Shown here in pieces: positions 23,772-31,638 of a stretch of DNA of 64,000 bases (the stretch's first letter is position 1; each line of letters starts with the position of its first letter). The notes under the pieces are model-generated. The model had not been told where the DNA came from. It worked only from the letters and a program-made list of their open reading frames with translations, and searched no databases. The stretch is from Streptomyces pseudovenezuelae (GTDB lineage Bacteria; Actinomycetota; Actinomycetes; Streptomycetales; Streptomycetaceae). The translations under genes were made by a program, and so were the position numbers. Location of the stretch: NCBI RefSeq assembly GCF_001513955.1, contig NZ_KQ948152.1, positions 124,001-188,000 of the forward strand, given 5' to 3'.

Positions 23772-24986
23772 CTACAGGTACTTCTTCAGCTCGCGGCGCG
23801 CGAGCGAGCGCTGGTGCACCTCGTCGGGCCCGTCCGCGATCATCAGGGTGCGGGCGCCGGCGTACAGCTCGGCCAGCGGGAAGTCCTGGCTGACACCGCC
23901 CGCGCCGTGCAGCTGGATGGCCCGGTCGATGATGTCGACGACCGCGCGGGGCGTGGCGATCTTGATGGACTGGATCTCGGTGTGGGCGCCCCGGTTGCCG
24001 ACCGTGTCCATCAGCCAGGCCGTCTTCAGGACCAGCAGGCGCAGCTGCTCGACGGTCACGCGCGCGTCGGCGATCCAGTTGTGCACCACGCCCTGCTGGG
24101 CCAGCGCCTTGCCGAAGGCCGTGCGGGAGACGGCCCGCCTGCACATCAGCTCGATCGCCCGCTCGGCCATGCCGATCAGCCGCATGCAGTGGTGGATCCG
24201 GCCCGGGCCCAGGCGGGCCTGCGCGATGGCGAAGCCGCCGCCCTCCTCGCCGATCAGGTTCGAGGCCGGCACGCGCGCGTGGTCGAAGATCACCTCGGCG
24301 TGGCCGCCGTGGTAGTGGTCCTCGTAGCCGAAGACCCGCATCGCCCGCTTGACGGTGACGCCCGGGGTGTCCCGCGGGACCAGGATCATGGACTGCTGGC
24401 GGCGGATGTCCGCGCCGTCCGGGTCGGTCTTGCCCATCACGATGAAGATCTTGCAGTCCGGGTTCATCGCCCCGGAGATGTACCACTTGCGGCCCGTGAC
24501 GACGTAGTCGTCGCCGTCGCGCTCGATGTGCGTGGTGATGTTGGTGGCGTCGGCGGAGGCCACCTCCGGCTCGGTCATCGCGAACGCCGAGCGGATCTCA
24601 CCGGCCAGCAGCGGCTCCAGCCACTGCTTCTTCTGCCGCTCGTCGCCGAACTGGCTCAGCACCTCCATGTTGCCGGTGTCGGGCGCCGCGCAGTTCAGCG
24701 CGGTGGGCGCGAGCTGCGGGGAGCGGCCGGTGATCTCGGCGAGCGGGGCGTACTGGAGGTTGGTCAGCCCCGCGCCGTACGCGGGGTCGGGCAGGAAGAG
24801 GTTCCACAGGCCCTGCCTGCGGGCCTCGGCCTTGAGCTCCTCGACCACGGCCGGGGTGTCCCACGGCGAGTCCAGCTCGGCGCGCTGCTCCTCGGCGACG
24901 GCCTCGGCGGGGTAGACGTACTCGTCCATGAAGGCGAGCAGCTTGGCGCGCAGCTCCTCGGTGTGCGCGTCGAACGCGAAGTCCAT
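23772..24986 (-). CDS. Acyl-CoA dehydrogenase, ACAD10/11-like
   Basis: The product is 404 residues. It has the FAD segment FAMTEPEVASADATN, with Ser followed by AD where most family members have SD. Later come VFGYEDHYHGGH, RTAFGKALAQQG and a C-terminal IADGPDEVHQRSLAR. The catalytic position is Asp385 in DGPDE rather than the usual Glu in YEGT, as in ACAD10/11 and LvaC-type enzymes. It begins five bases after the kinase gene stop, so the two are co-transcribed. In the lva pathway the partner enzyme eliminates phosphate from a 4-phosphoacyl-CoA; the same step is proposed here by analogy. Confidence 0.88.
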   Translation of the reverse strand: MDFAFDAHTEELRAKLLAFMDEYVYPAEAVAEEQRAELDSPWDTPAVVEELKAEARRQGLWNLFLPDPAYGAGLTNLQYAPLAEITGRSPQLAPTALNCAAPDTGNMEVLSQFGDERQKKQWLEPLLAGEIRSAFAMTEPEVASADATNITTHIERDGDDYVVTGRKWYISGAMNPDCKIFIVMGKTDPDGADIRRQQSMILVPRDTPGVTVKRAMRVFGYEDHYHGGHAEVIFDHARVPASNLIGEEGGGFAIAQARLGPGRIHHCMRLIGMAERAIELMCRRAVSRTAFGKALAQQGVVHNWIADARVTVEQLRLLVLKTAWLMDTVGNRGAHTEIQSIKIATPRAVVDIIDRAIQLHGAGGVSQDFPLAELYAGARTLMIADGPDEVHQRSLARRELKKYL

Positions 24987-24991
24987 GCGGA

Positions 24992-26026
24992 TCAGCCTTC
25001 CTGGATGCCGTCGTGCAGAGTGGTCAGACCGTGCTGGATGAAGACCGGGACGAGGTCGCCGATGCGGTCGAAACCGCGGCCGACCGTCTGGCCCAGGGTG
25101 TAGCGGTAGTGGATGCCCTCCAGGATCACGGCGAGCTTGAACCAGGCGAACGCCGTGTACCAGGACACCGCCGAGACGTCCCGGCCCGAGCGCTCGGCGT
25201 ACCGCGCGATCAGTTCGGCCGGATCCGGGTGGCCCGGGGCCTCGGCGGTCGTGGAGACCGGGGAGTCGGACATGCCCAGCGGCAGGCTGTACATCACCAG
25301 CAGGCCCAGGTCGGTGAGCGGGTCGCCGAGCGTGGACATCTCCCAGTCGAGGATCGCCTTGATGCGGTCGTCGTCGCCCATCAGGACGTTGTCGAGCCGG
25401 TAGTCGCCGTGCACGACGGTGGCGGCGGGGGACTGCGGCAGATGGCGGCCGAGGGCCGCGTGCAGCTCGTCGATGCCGGCCAGGTCGCGGTTGCGGGAGG
25501 CGTCCAGCTGCTTGCCCCAGCGGCGCAGCTGGCGGTCCAGGAAGCCCTCCGGGCGCCCGAAGTCCGCGAGCCCCACCTCCGCGGGATCCACCGCGTGCAA
25601 CTCGACGAGGGTGTCGACGAGGGACAGCACGGCGTCGCGCGTGCGCTCGGGGCCGAGGGGGGCGAGCTGGTCGGCGGTGCGGTACGGGGTGCCCTCGACG
25701 AAGTCCATGACGTAGAACGGCGATCCGAGCACCTCCTCGTCCTCGCACAGCAGGACCGGCCGCGGTACCGGCACGTCCGTGGGGTGCAGGGCGCTGATGA
25801 CCCGGTGCTCGCGCTTCATGTCGTGCGCGGTGGCCAGGACATGGCCCAGCGGGGGCCGTCGTACGACCCACTTCGTGGTGCCGTCCGACACCGCGTAGGT
25901 GAGATTCGACCGTCCGCCCTCGATCAGCCGGCCGGTCAGGGGGCCCTGCACCAGGCCGGGCCGCTCCAGGTCGAGCAGGCCGCGCAGCCGGTCGAGATCG
26001 AGGCCTGGCGGATGGTCGGGACTCAT
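24992..26026 (-). CDS. Phosphotransferase (APH/ACAD10-11 kinase-fold), possible 4-hydroxyacyl-CoA kinase
   Basis: The product is 344 residues with an aminoglycoside-phosphotransferase fold. The phosphate-loop region is LIEGGRSNLTYAV, WVVRRPP carries the ATP lysine region, the catalytic loop is VVHGDYRLDNVL (His206, Asp208, Asn213), and the metal-binding segment is ILDWEMSTLGDP. This subgroup is the one fused to acyl-CoA dehydrogenase in ACAD10/11 and represented by LvaA, which phosphorylates the 4-hydroxyl of hydroxyacyl-CoA. It is therefore unlikely to be an antibiotic-resistance gene. It is first in a two-gene operon, and operator C lies 40 bases upstream. Confidence 0.85.
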   Translation of the reverse strand: MSPDHPPGLDLDRLRGLLDLERPGLVQGPLTGRLIEGGRSNLTYAVSDGTTKWVVRRPPLGHVLATAHDMKREHRVISALHPTDVPVPRPVLLCEDEEVLGSPFYVMDFVEGTPYRTADQLAPLGPERTRDAVLSLVDTLVELHAVDPAEVGLADFGRPEGFLDRQLRRWGKQLDASRNRDLAGIDELHAALGRHLPQSPAATVVHGDYRLDNVLMGDDDRIKAILDWEMSTLGDPLTDLGLLVMYSLPLGMSDSPVSTTAEAPGHPDPAELIARYAERSGRDVSAVSWYTAFAWFKLAVILEGIHYRYTLGQTVGRGFDRIGDLVPVFIQHGLTTLHDGIQEG

Positions 26027-26065
26027 CGGGGCTCCTTACGCGCGCGTGAACGGGGTACGGACCAT

Positions 26066-26085
26066 CATGCCGACTGGTCGGTATG
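26066..26085. promoter_or_regulatory. Predicted TetR operator C, copy 3
   Basis: CATGCCGACTGGTCGGTATG is an imperfect palindrome (8 of 10 pairs) upstream of the kinase gene. Read in the direction of that gene it begins CATACCGACCAGT, like the copies at 4744 and 20665. Confidence 0.6.
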
Positions 26086-26127
26086 TCGTCCAGGGGGAAC
26101 GGCGAACGTGATCCGGCCCACGATAGG

Positions 26128-26165
26128 CCGACAGCTCCCCGCGGAGTGCGGCGGGGAGCTGTCGG
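26128..26165 (-). terminator. Strong hairpin terminator after the His-rich gene
   Basis: A perfect 15-bp stem (CCGACAGCTCCCCGC and its complement) with an 8-base loop starts 28 bases beyond the stop of the histidine-rich gene. It would also stop antisense transcription into the kinase promoter. Confidence 0.75.
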
Positions 26166-26193
26166 TGACGCTTCCTGGTGGTCTCCGCTCAGG

Positions 26194-26490
26194 TCAGTGG
26201 TCGTCCCAGTGGCCCTCGTGGGCGGCGTGCCGGTGACCGTCGTGGAGGTAGTCGACGTGATCGCCGTGCAGAACGCTCTCGTGCCCGCAGTCCTGGCCGT
26301 GCCGGTGGTCGTGCCCCTCGTGCGACACATGCCCGCCCGGCTCGCACTCGTCCCAGTGCCCCTCGTGCTCGCGGTGCATATGACCGTCGTGCGCGTAGTC
26401 GACGTGGTCCTCGTGCGGTACCTCGGTGTGTCCGCAGTCCGAGCCGTGCGTGTGCGCGTGGGAGGCGTGCTCGTGGTGGAGGGTGGTCAT
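26194..26490 (-). CDS. Small histidine-rich, probably metal-binding protein with internal duplication
   Basis: The product is 98 residues, of which 28 are His and 4 are Cys. The sequence is built from two related halves: HGSDCGHTEVPHEDHVDYAH and HGQDCGHESVLHGDHVDYLH, each continuing into DGH.H..HEGHWD. Two DCGH elements are good soft-metal ligand sites. It has no signal peptide or membrane segment, so it is likely a cytoplasmic zinc, nickel or copper buffer or chaperone; that role is inferred from composition. ATG 26490 has AAGGTGAG at proper spacing. The antisense frame is Val-rich only because His codons CAC read GTG. Confidence 0.75.
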   Translation of the reverse strand: MTTLHHEHASHAHTHGSDCGHTEVPHEDHVDYAHDGHMHREHEGHWDECEPGGHVSHEGHDHRHGQDCGHESVLHGDHVDYLHDGHRHAAHEGHWDDH

Positions 26491-26691
26491 GGTGCTCACC
26501 TTCGAAGCGACGGGCGATGACGTCGGACAGGCTGCCACGGGAGGAGTGCGTATCGGGCGATTCGGTGCGCGTGGCGCGGGGGTCCGGATGGGCCGGGGGA
26601 GCGCGGGGGCCGAGGCCGGACGGGTGCCGGGTGGGCCCGGTGCCGACCGCGCCGAGTGGCGCGTCGCCTCCGGCTCCCGGTTCAGAAGAGT

Positions 26692-27060
26692 TCAGAAGAC
26701 CAGCGCCGCCCCGCACACCGCCATCGCCACCGTGCACAGGGCCGCGGTCGCGGCGGTCCGCGGGGTCAGGGACGGTGGGGTGTCGGACGAGGTCAGGGTG
26801 TGGATGCGGCGGTGGGCGAGGTAGAGGAAGCCGAGCCACAGCGCGCAGCACAGGGCACAGGCGATGAGGGCGGCGGGGGACGGGCCGCCGTGCAGGGCCG
26901 TCTTCACGGCGAGCACGGCGGAGACGGTGCCCGAGAGGGTCGTACGGCGCCAGGCGAGGCGGGTGCGTTCGGGCTGGAGCCCCGGATCGCGGTCCGCGGC
27001 GGCGCCCTCGCTCGCCTCTCCCTCGCTCGCCCCTCCCTCGCTCATTCCGCCCTCGCTCAT
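26692..27060 (-). CDS. DUF202 membrane protein (second of pair)
   Basis: The product is 122 residues. After an N-terminal SEGG/SEGE repeat come GLQPERTRLAWRRT, the DUF202 signature, and three hydrophobic helices with a basic cytoplasmic loop (AHRRIHTLTS). The start ATG overlaps the stop of the upstream DUF202 gene (ATGA) and has GGGAGGG in front. DUF202 proteins are small membrane proteins without an agreed function. The paired arrangement suggests a heteromeric complex. Confidence 0.8.
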   Translation of the reverse strand: MSEGGMSEGGASEGEASEGAAADRDPGLQPERTRLAWRRTTLSGTVSAVLAVKTALHGGPSPAALIACALCCALWLGFLYLAHRRIHTLTSSDTPPSLTPRTAATAALCTVAMAVCGAALVF

Positions 27061-27455
27061 CCCTCCCACCCGACGAGCACCACGAAGACCATGGCCACGG
27101 CCACCACCGCGACGACCAGGCTCAGCAGCGCCGGGAACCGGGACACCGGCAGATCCTCGCCCCGCCGCATCGCCCGCTCGCACCGCACCCAGTGGTTGAC
27201 CGCCCGCAACGAGCACAGCACGCCCGCCGCGAGCAGCGCGAGCGCCAGTCCGACCCGCCATCCCCAGCGCAGATCGGGCAGGAACTGGTCCACGGCGAAG
27301 CCGCCGCCGATCAGGGCGAGCGCGGTCCGCAGCCAGGCCAGGAAGGTGCGCTCGTTGGCCAGCGAGAACCGGTAGTCGGGGGTGCTGCCCTCCTGCCGGA
27401 CCGACTCGGGGGCGAACCAGACGCGGACGTTCCGTGCGAGATCGATCACGTGCAC
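27057..27455 (-). CDS. YidH/DUF202 membrane protein (first of pair)
   Basis: The product is 132 residues. FSLANERTFLAWLRTALALI is the typical YidH motif, followed by two further hydrophobic segments and an RCERAMRRGEDLPVSRFP cytoplasmic loop. It overlaps the next gene by four bases. Function is unestablished. It lies 51 bases downstream of the VanJ-like gene on the same strand, so all three membrane proteins could be on one transcript. Confidence 0.83.
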   Translation of the reverse strand: MHVIDLARNVRVWFAPESVRQEGSTPDYRFSLANERTFLAWLRTALALIGGGFAVDQFLPDLRWGWRVGLALALLAAGVLCSLRAVNHWVRCERAMRRGEDLPVSRFPALLSLVVAVVAVAMVFVVLVGWEG

Positions 27456-27506
27456 GAGCCTATCGGCCCTGCCGTCAAGGGGCGTTGCCGGTGCTCAGGG
27501 GGTGTT

Positions 27507-28658
27507 TCACCAACTGATCTTCGCCGCCACCGGCAGATGGTCGCTGCCGGTGGCCGGCAGGACCCAGGAGCTCTCCGGCCGCACCCCCCTGACCATGATC
27601 TGGTCGATCCGCGCCAGCGGGAACCCGGCCGGCCAGGTGAAGCCGAAGCCGTCCCCGGCCGCGTCCTGGGCCGAGGTCAACCGCGCGCCGAGTCCGCTGA
27701 AGGCACGGTCGTCCAGGGTGCCGTTCAGGTCGCCGAGCAGTACCACCCGACCGCCCCGCTCGGCGGCGACGGCCCTGCCGATCGCCTGCACGCCCCGGTC
27801 CCGCTGGTCCGTACCGAAGCCGTCCCTCGGCGTCACGCGCACGGATGCCAGGTGCGCCACGTACACCGCCAGCGGGCCCCGGTCCGTGGCCACCGTGGTG
27901 CGCAGCGCGCGCGTCGCGGCCGGGTCGAGCGGCTTGGTGGCCGCCAGCGGCCCGTAGTCCATCTCGATGTCGACCGGCCGGGTGCCCGACAGCGGCAGCC
28001 TGCTCCACAGTCCCACCGTGCCCAGCACGGCGTGGAACCGGTACGTCCCCGCCAGTTCCCTCTCGTAGGTGCCCTTGGCCTCGGGGGTGATCTCCTCCAG
28101 CGCCAGCACGTCCGCGCCGGAGGCGACCAGGTCGCGGGCGGTGGCCGCCGGGTCGGGGTTGTCGGCGCCGACGTTGTGGCTGACCAGGGTGAGGTCGCCG
28201 CCGGTGTGGGACCTGTCGCCGAGCAGCCCGCCGAAGAGGTTCAGCCACACCGTCACCGGCAGCAGCAGCGCGACCACCGCGGCGGCGGAGCGGCGCAGCA
28301 GTGCCCCGGCCAGCAGGACCGGGACGAACAGGCCGCACCACGGCAGGAAGGTCTCCACCAGACTGCCGAGGTGCCCGGGCGTGTTCGGGACGCTCCCGTG
28401 CAGCAGCATCAGCAGGCCGAGCAGCAGCGCCGACGCGGTGAGCACCGGGCCGCGCCGCCAGGGCTCGGGGCGGGCGACGGCGAGGGCCGCCCGGCGGACT
28501 CCGGCACGCCGGGCCCCCGAGCCGGTGTCCTGGCGGTGCTCGCCGTCCTGCCCGCTCTCCGCCCGGCCGGGGTTCGTCGCGTCCAGGACCGCCACGCCGT
28601 CCGGAACGTACCGTCGGCGTCGCCGGGTGAGGTGTGCCGATGGGGGGATTCGCGTCAT
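27507..28658 (-). CDS. Membrane-anchored endonuclease/exonuclease/phosphatase-family protein, VanJ-like
   Basis: The product is 383 residues. A basic, low-complexity N-terminus is followed by three membrane helices (about residues 72-90, 100-120 and 125-150). A C-terminal EEP domain carries LVSHNVGADN, DVLALEEITP, LLGDLNGT, RIDQIMV and GSDHLPV, which supply the metal and phosphate ligands. The same architecture occurs in VanJ of S. coelicolor, a membrane protein giving teicoplanin-type resistance. A role in envelope phosphate-ester chemistry is therefore plausible but not shown. ATG 28658 lacks a good ribosome site. It diverges from a sensor kinase gene 132 bases away. Confidence 0.78.
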   Translation of the reverse strand: MTRIPPSAHLTRRRRRYVPDGVAVLDATNPGRAESGQDGEHRQDTGSGARRAGVRRAALAVARPEPWRRGPVLTASALLLGLLMLLHGSVPNTPGHLGSLVETFLPWCGLFVPVLLAGALLRRSAAAVVALLLPVTVWLNLFGGLLGDRSHTGGDLTLVSHNVGADNPDPAATARDLVASGADVLALEEITPEAKGTYERELAGTYRFHAVLGTVGLWSRLPLSGTRPVDIEMDYGPLAATKPLDPAATRALRTTVATDRGPLAVYVAHLASVRVTPRDGFGTDQRDRGVQAIGRAVAAERGGRVVLLGDLNGTLDDRAFSGLGARLTSAQDAAGDGFGFTWPAGFPLARIDQIMVRGVRPESSWVLPATGSDHLPVAAKISW

Positions 28659-28790
28659 GCCACAAGTCAAGACGGCGTGATGTTGCCGGCCCGTATGCGG
28701 ATTTCGATACACGGACGATATGCGTCGGTTCGTAGCATCGGAGCATGCGTGCGCTGATCGTCCCCGTCACCGGGCAGGAGGGAGCGGACC

Positions 28791-29906
28791 GTGGATAGGC
28801 AGCCCGGGATGAGCGTCCGCCTCAAACTGACCCTCAGCTACGCCGGGTTCCTCATGGTCGCGGGTCTCCTGCTGCTCGCCGCGGTGTGGCTGTTCCTGCT
28901 GCGTTACGTCCCCAACCGCGCGATGCTCTACAACCCCGACGACCGGCCGACGGGCGGTGTCTTTCCGGTCCGGTCCGCCCTTCTGGAGGTCTTCGCCCCG
29001 AGGGCGGCCGCGGTGCTGGCGTTCCTGCTGGTGTTCGGCCTCGTGGGCGGGTGGATCCTCGCCGGCCGGATGCTCGCCCCGCTGACCCGCATCACGGAGG
29101 CCACCCGCTCGGCCACCCATGGATCACTCTCGCACCGGATCCTGCTGCCGGGTCACAAGGACGAGTTCCGCGAGCTCGCCGACGCCTTCGACGCGATGCT
29201 CGCCCGGCTGGAAGCACATGTGGCCGAGCAGCAGAGGTTCGCGGCCAACGCCTCGCACGAGCTGCGCACCCCGCTGGCCATCTCCAAGGCCCTGCTCGAC
29301 GTGGCCCGCGCCGACCCGCACGCCGACACCGGTGAAGTCATGGCACGTCTGCACTCCGTCAACACCCGGGCGATCGACCTCACGGAGGCGCTGCTCCTGC
29401 TCAGTCGCGTCAATCAGCGGTCCTTCACCCCGGAACCCGTCGACCTGTCCCTCCTCGCGGAAGAGGCCACCGAGGAGCTTCTGCCCCTGGCGGAGAAGCA
29501 CGGCGTCACCGTCGAGACCGGCGGGGTCGCCGACCCCACCACCGGGTCCCACGCGCTCCTGCTCCAGCTCACGACGAACCTCGTGCACAACGCGATCGTC
29601 CACAACCTGCCCGAGGGCGGCGCCGTGCGGGTCACGACCGGCGTCCGCCCCGGGGCGGTGCTGCTCACGGTCGAGAACACCGGCGACCGGCTCACCCCGG
29701 CGCTTGCCGCCACGCTCACCGAGCCGTTCCAGCGGGGCACCGAGCGGGTGCACACCGACCACGCGGGCGTGGGGCTCGGCCTGGCCATCGTGCAGACCAT
29801 CACCCACGCCCACGACGGAACGCTCGCCCTGGACCCACGCCCTGAGGGCGGGCTGCGCATCACGGTGGCGTTCCCGGCGGTCAGCCCATCGACCGGTACG
29901 CCTTGA
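28791..29906 (+). CDS. Orphan sensor histidine kinase
   Basis: The product is 371 residues. Two membrane helices (about residues 14-36 and 72-92) flank a short extracytoplasmic loop of about 35 residues. A HAMP-like linker (MLAPLTRITEATR) follows, then the H-box ANASHELRTPLA with phospho-acceptor His156, the N-box NLVHNAIVHN and the G-box GVGLGLAIV. The start is GTG 28791 behind GGAGGGAG. No response regulator gene lies beside it, which is unusual for this class. The short loop suggests sensing at or in the membrane. The VanJ-like gene is its divergent neighbour. Its end overlaps the Nudix gene by 26 bases. Confidence 0.88.
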   Translation: MDRQPGMSVRLKLTLSYAGFLMVAGLLLLAAVWLFLLRYVPNRAMLYNPDDRPTGGVFPVRSALLEVFAPRAAAVLAFLLVFGLVGGWILAGRMLAPLTRITEATRSATHGSLSHRILLPGHKDEFRELADAFDAMLARLEAHVAEQQRFAANASHELRTPLAISKALLDVARADPHADTGEVMARLHSVNTRAIDLTEALLLLSRVNQRSFTPEPVDLSLLAEEATEELLPLAEKHGVTVETGGVADPTTGSHALLLQLTTNLVHNAIVHNLPEGGAVRVTTGVRPGAVLLTVENTGDRLTPALAATLTEPFQRGTERVHTDHAGVGLGLAIVQTITHAHDGTLALDPRPEGGLRITVAFPAVSPSTGTP

Positions 29907-30396
29907 GCCGCTCGTAGGCCGCCAGCCCGTCCGGCACCCACTCCCAGTCCGGCAACCGCAGCTCCACCTCGTCCTCGGTCAGGAAGTCGTGCCAGGCGAC
30001 CTCCTCGACCTGGGGACGGACGGGGAGCTCGCAGCGGACCTCGTACACCGCGGACCACCAGGTACGGCCGGCGCCGTCGTCGTAGAGGAACTTGAAGAGG
30101 TACTCCGGTCGGGGCAGCCCTGACACCCCCAGCTCCTCCTCGGCCTCGCGCAGGGCCGCGTCGTCGTAGGCCTCGCCCGCGCCGACCACTCCGCCGACGA
30201 ACATGTCGTACAGCGACGGGAAGACCAGCTTGGTCGGCGTGCGGCGATGCACGAACAGCCGCCCCTCGGCGTCCCTGGCCTGGATGAAGACACAGCGGTG
30301 ACGCAGGCCCTGCGCGTACGCCTCACCGCGCGGTACCTGCGCGACGACGTTGTCGTGCTCGTCGACGATGTCGAGGATCTCGTCAGCAGCGCTCAT
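29881..30396 (-). CDS. Nudix hydrolase
   Basis: The product is 171 residues. The Nudix box is complete: GVVGAGEAYDDAALREAEEE then LGV, with the RE..EE metal-binding core. The N-terminal half has VPRGEAYAQGLRHRC and FIQARD, as in the YfcD/isopentenyl-diphosphate-isomerase-like branch. It hydrolyses a nucleoside diphosphate linked to another group; the substrate is unknown. ATG 30396 follows GGATGGAAAG. It is convergent with the sensor kinase. Confidence 0.88.
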   Translation of the reverse strand: MSAADEILDIVDEHDNVVAQVPRGEAYAQGLRHRCVFIQARDAEGRLFVHRRTPTKLVFPSLYDMFVGGVVGAGEAYDDAALREAEEELGVSGLPRPEYLFKFLYDDGAGRTWWSAVYEVRCELPVRPQVEEVAWHDFLTEDEVELRLPDWEWVPDGLAAYERLKAYRSMG

Positions 30397-30744
30397 GCTT
30401 TCCATCCAAGCAGGGCGCGGGGCCCGGTAAGGGTGGGGGTTCCGGTACGAGTGTGTGTCTCAGCAGGGGTCCTCTTCAGGCGGGGAGCGGACCCGGGCCG
30501 GGTGTGCGTGCATGCGGGGCACATCACCGGGCCCGGGGTGCGCGTCCGCGCGGGGACACGTACCTGGGGATGAAGCCGGTAGCGGGCCTGGCGCGTGCCC
30601 GGCCCTCGAAGGCGCGCACCGCCCCGGGGCCCACCGCAGCGCATGCCCGGCCGGCGACCGCACCCATCCCGCGGCCCGCATCCAAGCCAAGGCCCATCCC
30701 CGTCCGGCACCGGACCCCCGCCCCGCCCCCGCAAGGGCCCCGCC
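30397..30744. other. 348-bp C-rich spacer, no gene seen
   Basis: The spacer separates the divergent-facing end of a permease gene from the Nudix promoter. It is strongly GC-rich with short CCCGG/GCCC runs and several GCATGC-like hexamers. No ribosome site followed by a biased frame, no tRNA fold and no long inverted repeat were seen. Confidence 0.5.
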
Positions 30745-31638
30745 TCAGCTCGGCTGGAGGTTGCGGGTAGGTTCCGAGCGGTCGGCTCCGCAGGGCATCG
30801 CGGGGTGCATTCCCAGCAGGACGATGCCTGTGACGACCGCCGCGAGTCCCACCGCCTCCCAGGTCAGCGCTGCCGTGTCGGTGCGCAGCCGGTCGCCAAG
30901 GAAGCCCACCCCGCACACGATCCCGGCGAGCGGCTGGGCCGCGGTCAGCGCGGGCAGCGACATCCGCAGTGGGGCGGTCTCGAACGCGCTCTGCACCAGG
31001 ATGAGCCCGGTGACGCCGAGGGCCAGCACGGCGTACGGCTGCCAGCCGGTCAGCAGCTCGGCGAGGCCGCCCGCGGAGAAGCGCTGGCCGCTGACCCGGG
31101 TGAGGGCGTCCTGGACGCCGTAGAGCAGACCGGCCGCCAGGGCCAGCAGGACCGGCGCCGCGCTCAGTCGGGAGCGCTTGGCGTAGGTCGTGAGCAGCAG
31201 GGCGAGGCCGATCATGACGCCGATGATCAGCCAGTGGCGGAAGGGATCGGTGACCGCCGTACCACCGCGGGGTTCGCCCGCCACGATGAACGCCGTCACG
31301 CCGCCCGCCAGCAGCGCGAGCCCCGCCCAGCCCTGCCGGCCCAGCGGCTGCTTGGTCTGCCTGCGGGAGAGGGCGAGGGCGAACAGCAGGTTCGTGGCGA
31401 GCAGGGGTTCGACCAGGGAGACCTCGCCCTGACCGAGCGCGATCGCGCCCAGCACCATGCCGGCCACCATCAACCCGATGCCGCCGAGCCAGCGGGGCAC
31501 CTTCACCAGGTCGAGGAGCAGCCGGGGGGAGAGGAAGTCGCTCAGCGGGGCCTGACGGGCCGCGTTCTGCTGGAGCACGAAGCCGAAGCCCAGGCAACAG
31601 GCAGCACTCACGGCGAGAGTCAGAACCAGAACCGACAC
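30745..31638 (-). CDS. DMT-family permease
   Basis: The product is 297 residues with nine to ten hydrophobic helices, including GFVLQQNAARQAP at the first loop and SLVEPLLATNLLFALAL. That is the pattern of the EamA-like DMT group often annotated in actinomycetes near cell-envelope genes. The start is GTG 31638, with GAGG eight bases upstream; a longer open frame upstream has no start signal. The substrate is unknown. Confidence 0.8.
   Translation of the reverse strand: MSVLVLTLAVSAACCLGFGFVLQQNAARQAPLSDFLSPRLLLDLVKVPRWLGGIGLMVAGMVLGAIALGQGEVSLVEPLLATNLLFALALSRRQTKQPLGRQGWAGLALLAGGVTAFIVAGEPRGGTAVTDPFRHWLIIGVMIGLALLLTTYAKRSRLSAAPVLLALAAGLLYGVQDALTRVSGQRFSAGGLAELLTGWQPYAVLALGVTGLILVQSAFETAPLRMSLPALTAAQPLAGIVCGVGFLGDRLRTDTAALTWEAVGLAAVVTGIVLLGMHPAMPCGADRSEPTRNLQPS

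Noticed and set aside
24992..26026. Aminoglycoside-resistance annotation for the APH-fold gene
   Set aside because: Its operon with an ACAD10/11-type dehydrogenase and shared operator with an acyl-CoA ligase operon point to acyl-CoA metabolism.
26083..26520. A Val-rich hydrophobic frame opposite the histidine-rich gene
   Set aside because: CAC His codons read as GTG Val on the other strand; the plus frame lacks a ribosome site, while the minus frame has one, shows an internal protein duplication and is followed by a terminator.
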